Below are positions 10,001 through 19,160 of a stretch of DNA of 64,000 bases, in pieces; position 1 is the stretch's first letter; each line of letters begins with the position of its first letter. This DNA is from a virus: the IMG/VR virus record IMGVR_UViG_3300027749_000040, positions 62,001 to 126,000 of that record; one strand, 5' to 3'. The position numbers and the translations under genes were made by a program. The notes beneath the pieces were generated by a model. It saw only the letters and a program-made list of their open reading frames with translations, did no database searches and was not told where the DNA came from.

Positions 10001-10749
10001 GTACACTTGATAGAATAATAGTGTTAGGTGATAGTTATACGTTTGGACATGGCTGTTCGGACAGAATATACTATTATGACGAAGACCTTAAAAAATTTGT
10101 AGGAGATATAACTCCTATGCAACAGTGTATTCCTAGCGAATACTGTTGGCCAGCACTATTGCAAAAAGAATTTCCTAATTTAAAAATATTTAATTTATCG
10201 CAACCCGGTCATTGTAATCCGGGAATGTTTAGAGATTTATCAGAATTTTATTTCAAAAATGGTCATAAGTCAAATGATTTGGTTATTTTCAACGGCACAT
10301 TTCCAGATAGGATAGAAGTTAAAACTATGTATACTGACGATGAAATTGGATCATGGTCGATTAAATGGGAGTATATGTCAGGTGGACAAGATTTTAAAGA
10401 ATATATTTCAGCCCAAAAGGAATATACTAAACACTTATATCATGAAAAAATAGGTATTAATCTAACATTAAGTTCTTTGTTTAGTATACATGGTTATACC
10501 ACAGTCAATAGACATAATTTTTTATATAGCATGCCTGATTATTTACTTAAAACATTACAAAGGCACGTAGAACCATTATCAAAGTATAATATACCACCTA
10601 TCCATAATTATGATTTTTCAAGTGAAAACAACTATCAATTCAATATAACATGTCAAGCTAAGGACACACATACCAACGAAAGGGGTCATGAAATTTATTA
10701 TGAAAAAGAAATAAAACCCCGTATAGAAAAATTTATAAGTAAACAATGA
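9997..10749 (+). CDS. SGNH/GDSL-like hydrolase
   Basis: The 250-residue product carries VLGDSYTFGHG near its N-terminus (nucleophile Ser block I), NLSQPGHCN (block II Gly), VIFNGTFPDR (block III Asn-like) and a C-terminal DTHTNERGHEIY stretch containing the expected Asp and His. A GAGG ribosome-binding site precedes the ATG, which overlaps the upstream stop by four bases. It sits between two radical SAM genes and beside another SGNH gene, suggesting action on the same product or surface polymer. No signal peptide is visible, so it probably acts in the cytoplasm or on the virion. Confidence 0.75.
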   Translation: MSTLDRIIVLGDSYTFGHGCSDRIYYYDEDLKKFVGDITPMQQCIPSEYCWPALLQKEFPNLKIFNLSQPGHCNPGMFRDLSEFYFKNGHKSNDLVIFNGTFPDRIEVKTMYTDDEIGSWSIKWEYMSGGQDFKEYISAQKEYTKHLYHEKIGINLTLSSLFSIHGYTTVNRHNFLYSMPDYLLKTLQRHVEPLSKYNIPPIHNYDFSSENNYQFNITCQAKDTHTNERGHEIYYEKEIKPRIEKFISKQ

Positions 10750-12050
10750 AAAAAACATTCCCTATACAAAACGATGCCGCTTGTCTCTACAAATGGGCTT
10801 GGAGTACCTTATTTTTAAGTAGAGGCACTACTTCAAGTTGTCATAGAGGTCGTCATTGGAGATTGACTGAAGATAACTTTATGGATTTTCACAACCATCA
10901 TGGTAAACTCGCTGATAGAGAAAAAATGGCAAGTGGTGAATGGCCTGGTAACGGTTGTGAATATTGCAGAGACATTGAAAAGACCGGTGGCAAAAGTGAT
11001 AGGACCGGATTTGTCAACGAATCAATTGAATTACTACCCCCGGAGTTTGAAGGATATGTACAACGTGCATATGAGTTTGATAGTATTCCATTAAAAGTTA
11101 GCCCCACCTTGCTTGAAGTATACTTCAATAACGTATGTAATCAATCATGTGTATATTGTACCCCCGGTTTTAGTAGTCAGATTGAACAAGAAGTTCGTAA
11201 ATTTGGACCTAGCAAATTTAATGAAGATTACAGCACATGGCGCCCAGACTCTAAGTATGAAATGTATAAGGAGAAGTTTTGGGAATGGATGGAAAAGAAT
11301 AGCGAACACTTGCAAATTTTACAAGTATTAGGCGGAGAACCGTTATATCAAAAAGAATTTGAGCAATGCTTGGATTTCTTTGACAGAAATCCTAGACCAA
11401 ATTTAGTCTACCGCTCGTTCAGTAATCTAAAGCATGAACCTGAAAAGTTCAAAGCAAAAATTCAACGTGTGCAAAACTTAATAGATCAGGGAAAATTAAA
11501 ACGTATGGAATTTGTCTGTAGCATTGATTGCTGGGGGCCGGAAATTGAATATGTGCGTGATGGATTAATATTAACTGAATGGGAACAGAACCTAAATACA
11601 TTATTACATTCCCCGGGCGTAGGCGTATTGATTCACGCCACTCTTACTGCATTGACATTGCCCACCTTACATCAGTTAATAGAGAAAACAAATGAATGGC
11701 GCACGATTAAATCTACGGTTGGTATTAATTGGAACACTGTGGTTAGACCCTCAACATTCAATCCATATAACTTTGGTAAATATATAGCACCTTTTATTGA
11801 TGCATCGATTCAAGCGTTAGAAAATTATAGTGATCCCATCGAAAAAGAAAAACTACAAACTCATTTAATGGGAATACAACAACAACTATTGACTACCCCT
11901 GCAAACAAGAAAGAAGTTAATGATTTTGCTAACTTCTTAACTGACATAGACAAACGTAGAAATAGAGACTGGCAAGCAATATTTCCTCAGATTGTAGATA
12001 TAATAAATACTATCAACAAAGAGGAGCCGGATCATGTTCAAGTGGATTAA
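10746..12050 (+). CDS. Twitch-domain radical SAM protein, type C variant
   Basis: The 434-residue product has an N-terminal cysteine block (C13, C32, C71, C74), CNQSCVYC (C131, C135, C138) and LGGEPLYQ. Its C-terminal half is the closest match to the truncated gene at the window's left edge, so the cluster is bracketed by two members of one subtype. It begins four bases before the upstream SGNH gene's stop. Its 3' end overlaps a 34-codon ORF that has its own ribosome-binding site. The substrate is not known. Confidence 0.87.
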   Translation: MKKTFPIQNDAACLYKWAWSTLFLSRGTTSSCHRGRHWRLTEDNFMDFHNHHGKLADREKMASGEWPGNGCEYCRDIEKTGGKSDRTGFVNESIELLPPEFEGYVQRAYEFDSIPLKVSPTLLEVYFNNVCNQSCVYCTPGFSSQIEQEVRKFGPSKFNEDYSTWRPDSKYEMYKEKFWEWMEKNSEHLQILQVLGGEPLYQKEFEQCLDFFDRNPRPNLVYRSFSNLKHEPEKFKAKIQRVQNLIDQGKLKRMEFVCSIDCWGPEIEYVRDGLILTEWEQNLNTLLHSPGVGVLIHATLTALTLPTLHQLIEKTNEWRTIKSTVGINWNTVVRPSTFNPYNFGKYIAPFIDASIQALENYSDPIEKEKLQTHLMGIQQQLLTTPANKKEVNDFANFLTDIDKRRNRDWQAIFPQIVDIINTINKEEPDHVQVD

Positions 12051-12138
12051 AAATTTATATCACAGTATAAAATCGGAAATTCGTTATCGTAAACGATTAA
12101 AAGAATTACGCAAAAGAGATCCCTTCATCTACAAATGA
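12034..12138 (+). CDS. Small basic protein, 34 residues
   Basis: This short ORF begins at an ATG preceded by GAGGAG at 12021-12026, and ends in an ATGA overlap with the next gene. The product is MFKWIKNLYHSIK.. followed by a strongly basic stretch and RKRDPFIYK at the C-terminus. Lysine and arginine make up about a third of its residues, and the N-terminus is amphipathic. From memory similar very short basic ORFs occur in marine T4-like phages, but this was not checked. Placement, ribosome-binding site and overlap support it as a real gene. Confidence 0.65.
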   Translation: MFKWIKNLYHSIKSEIRYRKRLKELRKRDPFIYK

Positions 12139-12959
12139 TACAATTTGTTAATTTATTAGATTCTGAATCGTTAGATGATGTAACTGGATATACTAAAACA
12201 GAACATTTGACTTGGACTGATGAACCGTACAGAATTGATTTTGCATCACGTGGGGAAATAGAACATGCTAGTTCATGGCAAGGTCCTCACTTTGATTACT
12301 ATTTTAATAAATTAGGATTCCGATCCTCAAATGATATACCTAGCAGTATAGATATAGGCGCATTTGGTTGTAGCTTTACAGCTGGATTAGGATTACCCGA
12401 GAATTATCTTTGGCATAACTTACTAGCCAATGAATTAGAGTTGACATCTTTAAATTTTGGCGTGTCTGGGGCATCATGCACATCTATTAGAGATTTATTT
12501 TTAATTACATCTAACCATATACAAATGAAACATGCTGTATTTTTGTTACCTAGCTATAATAGAATGCAAATTGGAATAAAGCACATGCAAAAAGATATGT
12601 TGACTAATTTATCTTTAATACCTGGTTTAAAAAGTGAACTATCATATAGTTATGGGGTAGATGTTGAAATGTTATTCAAACATATACCCGATGATGAACA
12701 AATAAAAACCTTTAAAAATGACATATACTTAATAGACTATGTTGCAAAACACAGAGATATTAAAGTATATTTTTCATCTTGGGACGGTGACACATATAAT
12801 TTGCTTAAGCAATTAAACTTAAAGAATAGTACGGTGGTGCCGTTATGGAGTTCACAGAGTAAAGAACAGGCAGACTCAGATTTAGCTAGAGACAAAAAAC
12901 ATCCCGGCCCCATACATCATAAACAATGGGCTGATGTTGTTAGGGAATTTATTAAATGA
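12135..12959 (+). CDS. SGNH/GDSL-like hydrolase
   Basis: The 274-residue product contains IGAFGCSFTAGLGL around residue 75, a GCSFT form of the nucleophile block common in phage SGNH proteins, then FGVSGASC (block II) and a C-terminal KKHPGPIHHKQW with a plausible catalytic His. The roughly 70 residues before the GCSF motif have no recognised domain. It overlaps the small gene upstream and the carbamoyltransferase downstream by four bases each, so it is in the same operon. A role in removing or transferring acyl groups on the same glycan as the neighbouring carbamoyltransferase is a guess. Confidence 0.72.
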   Translation: MIQFVNLLDSESLDDVTGYTKTEHLTWTDEPYRIDFASRGEIEHASSWQGPHFDYYFNKLGFRSSNDIPSSIDIGAFGCSFTAGLGLPENYLWHNLLANELELTSLNFGVSGASCTSIRDLFLITSNHIQMKHAVFLLPSYNRMQIGIKHMQKDMLTNLSLIPGLKSELSYSYGVDVEMLFKHIPDDEQIKTFKNDIYLIDYVAKHRDIKVYFSSWDGDTYNLLKQLNLKNSTVVPLWSSQSKEQADSDLARDKKHPGPIHHKQWADVVREFIK

Positions 12960-14452
12960 ACTATATAGGTATATCCTCAGGATTTCACGATGCCGCACTA
13001 AGTGTTATAGATGACAAAGGTAATATATTGTTTGCCGGCCACAGTGAACGTTATAACAAAGACAAACACACAAAGCACTTGTGTTATGATATAGTTGAAG
13101 ATGCACTATCATATACAACCTCACGTGATATCAAGATTCATTACTATGAACGCCCTTGGATGAAGTTTCTGCGACAAGTTAGATCAGGTGAAAAACCTGT
13201 ATTATCTAATTTGTTTGTTAAAGAGATTATAGGTCGTGGATTACTTCATAAGTTACAAGATGGTCGTGGTGATAAGGTTCATACACATAATCATCACCTA
13301 AGTCATGCAGCCGCAGGATTTCAAACAAGTCCCTATGATGATGCTACTGTAGTTGTTATTGACGCTATTGGTGAGTTTGACACAATCAGTATTTATAATG
13401 CATGGTATGACAAAAATGGTGTAGCAAAATATAAGAAGTTATGGGGACAATATTATCCTAATAGCATTGGTTTGTTTTATAGTGCAATGACACAACGAGT
13501 GGGTTTAAAACCACTAGACGAAGAATACATTCTTATGGGTATGGCAGCATATGGTAAATCAAAACCAGTAGATAAGATGTCTACTCAGTTAATAAAATCA
13601 TACAGAGACATTACATTCAGGGATAACTTGCACACGGGTGTATCTGATAACTTTTTAGAGGGTGCAGATAACATGGATATTGCTTGTAGCGCACAATTAA
13701 TTGTTGAACAATTAATTACTAATGTTATCAGCAAAGCAAAAATGTTAGGCGGTAGCAAGAATTTTGTATATAGTGGCGGAGTCGCACTAAATTGTTTAGC
13801 AAATAGATTGTTAGGAAACTTTTACGACAACATTTGGATTATGCCTAATCCCGGCGATGCTGGTTCTAGTCTTGGAGCAGCCTGCCTTGGCTATGGCAAA
13901 CATGTTAATTGGACTAATGCTTTTCTTGGTCATAATATTAGCGGTAATTATCCTACCAATCGTATTCTTGACTCTCTACTTACTGATAAAATTACAGGAG
14001 TCGCTAGTGGTAGAGCAGAGTTTGGGCCCAGAGCACTTGGACATAGAAGCTTGCTTGCAGATCCACGAGGTAATGACATAAAGGATAAAGTAAATGAAAT
14101 TAAACGTAGACAAAAATTCAGACCCTTCGCCCCGATTATTCTGGAGGAACATGCTGATACTTACTTTGATATGCCTCATGGTTTCAGTAATAGTAGGTAT
14201 ATGCAAGTCATCAGTCGTTGTAGGGTACCTGACTTATTTCCTGCTATCGTTCATCACGACGGTACTAGTCGTGTACAGACAGTCCCAAAAGATGGAAGTG
14301 GAATTAGAGAACTACTTGAAAAATGGTACATACTAACAGGATGCCCTATGTTGTTGAATACATCATTGAATGTTCGCGGAGAACCAATGGTAAATGACCG
14401 AAAAGATGCGGATCGCTTTGAATTAATGTATAATGTAAAAGTTATATCATAA
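12956..14452 (+). CDS. NodU/CmcH-type carbamoyltransferase
   Basis: The 498-residue product is recognisable from YIGISSGFHDAALSV at the N-terminus, HNHHLSHAAAGF near residue 110 (metal and carbamoyl-phosphate site of the Kae1-like domain), GGVALNCLANR, NPGDAGSSLGAA, and the C-terminal GRAEFGPRALGHRSLLADP signature of the carbamoyltransferase C domain. Family members use carbamoyl phosphate and ATP to carbamoylate sugars, antibiotics or nucleotides. It is shorter than the usual 550-600 residues. It is translationally coupled to the SGNH gene. It probably modifies a sugar or the product of the neighbouring radical SAM enzymes; the acceptor cannot be predicted. Confidence 0.92.
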   Translation: MNYIGISSGFHDAALSVIDDKGNILFAGHSERYNKDKHTKHLCYDIVEDALSYTTSRDIKIHYYERPWMKFLRQVRSGEKPVLSNLFVKEIIGRGLLHKLQDGRGDKVHTHNHHLSHAAAGFQTSPYDDATVVVIDAIGEFDTISIYNAWYDKNGVAKYKKLWGQYYPNSIGLFYSAMTQRVGLKPLDEEYILMGMAAYGKSKPVDKMSTQLIKSYRDITFRDNLHTGVSDNFLEGADNMDIACSAQLIVEQLITNVISKAKMLGGSKNFVYSGGVALNCLANRLLGNFYDNIWIMPNPGDAGSSLGAACLGYGKHVNWTNAFLGHNISGNYPTNRILDSLLTDKITGVASGRAEFGPRALGHRSLLADPRGNDIKDKVNEIKRRQKFRPFAPIILEEHADTYFDMPHGFSNSRYMQVISRCRVPDLFPAIVHHDGTSRVQTVPKDGSGIRELLEKWYILTGCPMLLNTSLNVRGEPMVNDRKDADRFELMYNVKVIS

Positions 14453-14453
14453 G

Positions 14454-14459
14454 TAAATA
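14454..14459 (+). promoter_or_regulatory. Late-promoter box (GTAAATA)
   Basis: TAAATA lies three bases before the ATG at 14463. In T4 the late box occupies about -13 to -6, which puts the start of transcription at the ATG itself. No Shine-Dalgarno sequence precedes this ATG. The box is degenerate at its first positions. Confidence 0.5.
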
Positions 14460-14462
14460 TCT

Positions 14463-17400
14463 ATGCTAAGAGATGTATTTTATTTCGGAGAAAAACCCAA
14501 TGTTCACCCTAGAGAAAAGTTTGCAACAGATTTAGTTGACGCTAAACGACAGTGTACAACCGAACACTTTTGGATAATAAACGAACATTGTAATTATAAA
14601 GATTTTGATTGGGACTGGGAGTTTGACTTCCTGCCTGACGAAGATGTATGGGCTGAAGAACACAATAATGTATGGCCAAGTCCCTATCAGAAAGATAGTG
14701 GCACTTGTCTGTGTTCAACTAATTTAGATGCAGTAACAATATATCGTGCTGATGTTGATCCTATACCATTAAAAGATGAAATAACAAACAACTGGAAGAT
14801 TATTGAGTACATTGATGAATCTAAATTTGATTTTAAATGGCACCCAGACCCAAACGATCCGCCGTACATTTATGTATGGGGTAATAAATGGTATCCCGGT
14901 ACAATCATGCCAACAGTTGAGTATCATGTACCTGGGGCAACAGATAGAAAATATATATTAGACAATTTAGCACCATTATTGCCTATGCCAATGTTGTTTA
15001 ATATTATATATGAGCCTGCTGACTTTGATTATAGTTGGAGACCAGACCCAACTGCACCACCATACATATATGTGTTTGGTAATAATCAACATCCAGCAAG
15101 CGTGATGCCAACAGTTGAGTTTCATGTAGAGGGGGCGACTGAGCGCAAATTCATTGAGAATATTATACCCAAGTTAGCCGCAAGACCCGCTGACTTTGAA
15201 ACACTAGAAAATATTGATCCAACAACATTTGACATGACATGGGTTCCTGACCCGACGGCACCTCCTTACATTTATGCTTGGGGTAATCAATGGAATAAAC
15301 CTGAAGATAAGATTAGTGTTATACGTAGAGTAGAAGGTGCAACTGAATACAAATACATGGAAGCACGTGTAAAACGTAATCCATGTATGGATAACTGGAA
15401 TATACCTAATAACATGTTTCAAAATAAGTTTGACTTTAGCTGGGAACCCAATCCACATGATCCACCATTTATATATCAGTTTGGTACGCAATGGCAAAAG
15501 ACAGGCGGTCCCAAATATGTCGTAGAAGGTGCAACGGAGATAAAATATATAGATGTATTAAAAGCAGAAGTAGTTTGCACACAGTTTGAAAATTGGCAAG
15601 TGCCAAGAAATATAGACCAAACTAAGTTTGATTTTAGCTGGCATCCAGACGATACTGAAGAACCCTTCATTTATCAGTTTCCCGATCAATGGACCCGTAC
15701 AGGTGGTCCTAGATATGTAGTACCAAGCGCAACTGAAATAAAATACATAGATGTACAAATAGCAATTGCTAAACAAGATAAAACACATTGGTCAATACCT
15801 GAAAATATTGATACAACTGACTTTGACTTCAGTTGGCATCCCGACATTGACCATGCACCATTGATATATCAATTCGGTACGCAATGGCAACGAACGGGCG
15901 GTCCTAAATTCTACGCAGTAGGTTGTACTGAAGATAGCGACATACAATATGTGGATACTCTTAAAGCTAAAGCAATAGTTGACATGAGTAACTGGTGTGT
16001 TCCTAACAACTTAGATATAGATACGTTTGATTTTAGCTGGCACCCAGACGCTACAGAAGATCCGTTCATCTATCAGTTTGGAACTGAATACTCTAAAGTA
16101 GGTGGACCTAAGTATACTGTCAACGGAGCAACTGATATCAAATACGTTGCAGATATCATTGCTAAATTGCAACAGAATTATGACAACTGGATTATACCTG
16201 ACTACATTGATAAAGGCTCATTTGATTTTAGTTGGGTACCCGATGTTGAAGACAAGCCTTATATCTATCAGTTCGGTACACAGTGGCAAAAGACAGGTGG
16301 ACCAAAGTATGTAGTAGAGGGTGCATCTGAGATTAAGTATGTTAATGTAATTAAAGCAAAGAAATTGCAACATGAAAATACTGCATGGAAAACATTAATC
16401 AATATAAGTGATTTTGATTTCAGTTGGCATCCCGATGATTCAGATGAACCCTACATATATGTGTTCGGCAATCAATGGAATGATGCTACATTAGAATCTA
16501 CTGTAGAATATCATGTTGAAGGTGCAACACAAAGAAAATATGTTACTGACTTAATTGCTCAGGCAGCACCGTACAAAGAAGATTGGGTCAACGTAGAAGA
16601 TGTAGAAAGTTTTGACTATAGCTGGAGACCTAATCCAACCGACCCTGCATACATATATGTGTTCGGTAATACGCAGTATCCAAACACAATCATGCCAACT
16701 GTCAAGTTAGTAAAACGTGGTGCAACACAAGAAAAGTTTATAGATGATATGGTAGCCACATTGGCACAAAAGCCTGAGTTGTTTATTAACACAAAATTAA
16801 TTAAAGACTTTGATTATTCATGGAGACCTAATCCTAAGGATCCCCCATATGTGTATCAGTTTGGTACACAGTGGGCTAAGACACATGGGCCTCAATTTAC
16901 AGTAGAGGGTGCTACTGAAAGCAAGTTTGTCAACGAACCAGTATCAACTATCTTACCTGATATGACATATTGGGAAATACCAGAGAACGTTGACGTAACT
17001 AAGTTTGACTTTAGCTGGCATCCTGATGCAACTAGCCCTCCGTACATCTATCAGTTTGGTACAATACTAGATGAGAAAGATGGTCCTAGATATATTGTTC
17101 CTGGCAACACTGGTGTTGTTGTTAATATAGAACGTACAGAGATTGTACTAGAAGAATTAGAATTCCCTAAGTATACAATTAAGACTACACTAGAAGATTT
17201 GATTGAAGACCATACCGGTGAAATCTTCTGGGCATTAAACCCTGATTTAGATTATAGTGAGTTTGACTTCAAGTGGGTACCTGATAAACAAAACGTTTAT
17301 CATGTTAACGCATTCGGTAGTAAAGATAACATGAACTCACAAACTTACTTTGTTAACGGTAAGATGTGGCAAAAGGGTTATAGAGATATAAATTATATTG

Positions 17401-19160
17401 AAGATAAAGTAGTTGAAGTTCGTACTAAGATTGACATGTTCTTCATTGACAAGGGCAATAGTGAGTCGCTAGCTAGATTCCAACAACTACGTGAAAGATT
17501 CCCCAACATAACTAAGACAAGATATCTAAACAGTTGGGTAGAAACAATTAATCGTTGTATAACTAAGTCTGAAACAAATTTATGCTGGATATTGAATAGC
17601 GAACTAGATTATACTGACTTTGAATTTGATTACTATCCTAGCCCGTGGCAGATGCGTATGGTACATGTGTTTGGAACTCAATGGAGTCACTGGGGCACAA
17701 CATTCATGGTCAATAAGACTACGTTCCCTGAAGATACAAAGTATGTCAAAATTATTGAGCACTTATCCACATTAAACTTTGTTAAACGTAAGACAGCAAA
17801 AGCAACCAATTGCTTATATGATATTGTAATGATTGACCATGGCAATAAAGAAACACAATATATTCGCAAAATTGTCAAAGACAGAACTGGTAGAGATTCT
17901 GAAATTGTTAAGTACAATAGAAGCTATTTACAAACATTTAAGTCAATGTTGAAAGACATTCAACCTAAGAAAGAACACTATCTTTGGGTATGTTCTAGTA
18001 TCTGTGACTATGAAAACTTTGACTTTAGTTATATATGTGATCCATATGCTAAAGATCAACTGCATGTTTTCCCTAGTGACAAACAAAAGTTTGGAGATAC
18101 ATTCTTAATCGATGTAAGCAAGTTCAAGTTATTAATTGATGATATGATTATGATAGAAGACTATGAGAAGGTTAATTATAATCAACATCAAAGAGTAAAG
18201 CGTTTACCAGCACCCGTTATTATTACAAAAGAAGATACACATGTCACTAATATTCATACTGATTTTGATTGGCCTTACGCTACGTTTGTCACGCAAGACA
18301 ACAAAGAATTAAATGTACATGATAATGAACCTATAAGCTTATGGACACTTGACACCAAGAACATACTGATTACTAGTACAGGTGGAACACGAATTATTGT
18401 CCCTAAAGAAGCAAAAGATTATGTAGAGAATGAACTGTATGATTACCCATACATCAGTCGTAGCAAATCTCTAGCGCAATCCCAGCCATTGGATATAGTC
18501 TTCCTAAGCAACGGAGAAACTGGAGCTGACGAGAACTACGAACACTTACTGAAAGTGACTAAGGGATTACGTAATAGAGTTGTTCGTGTTGATGGCGTGA
18601 ATGGTCGTGTAGCGGCATATCACGCAGCCGCACTAGCAAGCAACACACCTTGGATGTTTACTGTGTTTGCTAAATTAAAAGTCAATAATAAATTTGATTG
18701 GAGTTGGCAACCTGACAGATTGCAAGTTCCTAAGCATTATATCTTTACTGCATCTAACCCAGTAAACAAACTAGAGTATGGTCACCAAGCTATGATTGCC
18801 TACAACAAGCGTATCACACTTGCTAACAATGGTACTGGTCTTGACTTTACGCTTGACAATGAACATGAAGTTATTGAAGTGAATAGCGGTGTTGCTGTGT
18901 ATAATACAGATGCATGGAGTACATGGCGTACTGCATTTAGAGAAGCAATCAAATTAGTTGCCGCAACTGATGATATGTCTAAACAAAGACTTGATGCATG
19001 GTTAAATATTGGTGAAGGAGACTTTGCTCAATATAGTTGCAATGGTGCAAAAGATGCAGTAGAATACTACAATCAAGTCAATGGCGACTTAGACAAATTG
19101 CGTTTAAGTTATGATTGGTTATGGCTAAAAGAATATTATAATAAAAAATACAAATTATGA
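14463..19160 (+). CDS. Giant repeat protein with glycosyltransferase-A-like C-terminal region
   Basis: This is the longest gene in the window, 1,565 residues. Twelve modules of 64-68 residues follow one another, with the Phe of the FD(F/Y)SW motif at residues 122, 188, 256, 323, 389, 454, 522, 587, 651, 717, 783 and 848. Each reads approximately FDFSWHPDP-x-PPYIYQFG-x-QW, then GGPKY.V.GAT..KY. More degenerate copies follow near 934 and beyond. The C-terminal part (DIVFLSNGETGADENYE, VDGVNGRVAAYHAAAL, NPVNKLEYGHQAM) resembles GT-A glycosyltransferases of phages, but the usual VVDGDA metal motif is replaced by TVFAKL. It may be a glycan-binding adhesin or an enzyme. No signal peptide is present. 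Confidence 0.8.
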   Translation: MLRDVFYFGEKPNVHPREKFATDLVDAKRQCTTEHFWIINEHCNYKDFDWDWEFDFLPDEDVWAEEHNNVWPSPYQKDSGTCLCSTNLDAVTIYRADVDPIPLKDEITNNWKIIEYIDESKFDFKWHPDPNDPPYIYVWGNKWYPGTIMPTVEYHVPGATDRKYILDNLAPLLPMPMLFNIIYEPADFDYSWRPDPTAPPYIYVFGNNQHPASVMPTVEFHVEGATERKFIENIIPKLAARPADFETLENIDPTTFDMTWVPDPTAPPYIYAWGNQWNKPEDKISVIRRVEGATEYKYMEARVKRNPCMDNWNIPNNMFQNKFDFSWEPNPHDPPFIYQFGTQWQKTGGPKYVVEGATEIKYIDVLKAEVVCTQFENWQVPRNIDQTKFDFSWHPDDTEEPFIYQFPDQWTRTGGPRYVVPSATEIKYIDVQIAIAKQDKTHWSIPENIDTTDFDFSWHPDIDHAPLIYQFGTQWQRTGGPKFYAVGCTEDSDIQYVDTLKAKAIVDMSNWCVPNNLDIDTFDFSWHPDATEDPFIYQFGTEYSKVGGPKYTVNGATDIKYVADIIAKLQQNYDNWIIPDYIDKGSFDFSWVPDVEDKPYIYQFGTQWQKTGGPKYVVEGASEIKYVNVIKAKKLQHENTAWKTLINISDFDFSWHPDDSDEPYIYVFGNQWNDATLESTVEYHVEGATQRKYVTDLIAQAAPYKEDWVNVEDVESFDYSWRPNPTDPAYIYVFGNTQYPNTIMPTVKLVKRGATQEKFIDDMVATLAQKPELFINTKLIKDFDYSWRPNPKDPPYVYQFGTQWAKTHGPQFTVEGATESKFVNEPVSTILPDMTYWEIPENVDVTKFDFSWHPDATSPPYIYQFGTILDEKDGPRYIVPGNTGVVVNIERTEIVLEELEFPKYTIKTTLEDLIEDHTGEIFWALNPDLDYSEFDFKWVPDKQNVYHVNAFGSKDNMNSQTYFVNGKMWQKGYRDINYIEDKVVEVRTKIDMFFIDKGNSESLARFQQLRERFPNITKTRYLNSWVETINRCITKSETNLCWILNSELDYTDFEFDYYPSPWQMRMVHVFGTQWSHWGTTFMVNKTTFPEDTKYVKIIEHLSTLNFVKRKTAKATNCLYDIVMIDHGNKETQYIRKIVKDRTGRDSEIVKYNRSYLQTFKSMLKDIQPKKEHYLWVCSSICDYENFDFSYICDPYAKDQLHVFPSDKQKFGDTFLIDVSKFKLLIDDMIMIEDYEKVNYNQHQRVKRLPAPVIITKEDTHVTNIHTDFDWPYATFVTQDNKELNVHDNEPISLWTLDTKNILITSTGGTRIIVPKEAKDYVENELYDYPYISRSKSLAQSQPLDIVFLSNGETGADENYEHLLKVTKGLRNRVVRVDGVNGRVAAYHAAALASNTPWMFTVFAKLKVNNKFDWSWQPDRLQVPKHYIFTASNPVNKLEYGHQAMIAYNKRITLANNGTGLDFTLDNEHEVIEVNSGVAVYNTDAWSTWRTAFREAIKLVAATDDMSKQRLDAWLNIGEGDFAQYSCNGAKDAVEYYNQVNGDLDKLRLSYDWLWLKEYYNKKYKL
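14790..17120 (+). repeat. Tandem ~198-bp coding repeats (12 modules)
   Basis: The DNA encodes twelve consecutive modules of about 192-204 bases inside the giant gene. Protein similarity is strong (FDFSW, PPYIYQFG, GGPKY, EGATE.KY) while codons differ between copies, so the array is old or under selection and not a recent expansion. Two subtypes are visible: one with YVFGN and MPTVE.HV.GAT (modules 1, 2, 9, 10), the other with YQFGTQW and GGPKYVV (modules 4-8, 11 and 12); module 3 is intermediate. Confidence 0.85.

Noticed and set aside
14790-17120. Regular ~198-bp periodicity as a possible CRISPR or satellite array
   Set aside because: Repeats are conserved at protein level with differing codons and keep one reading frame; there are no constant repeats with unique spacers.
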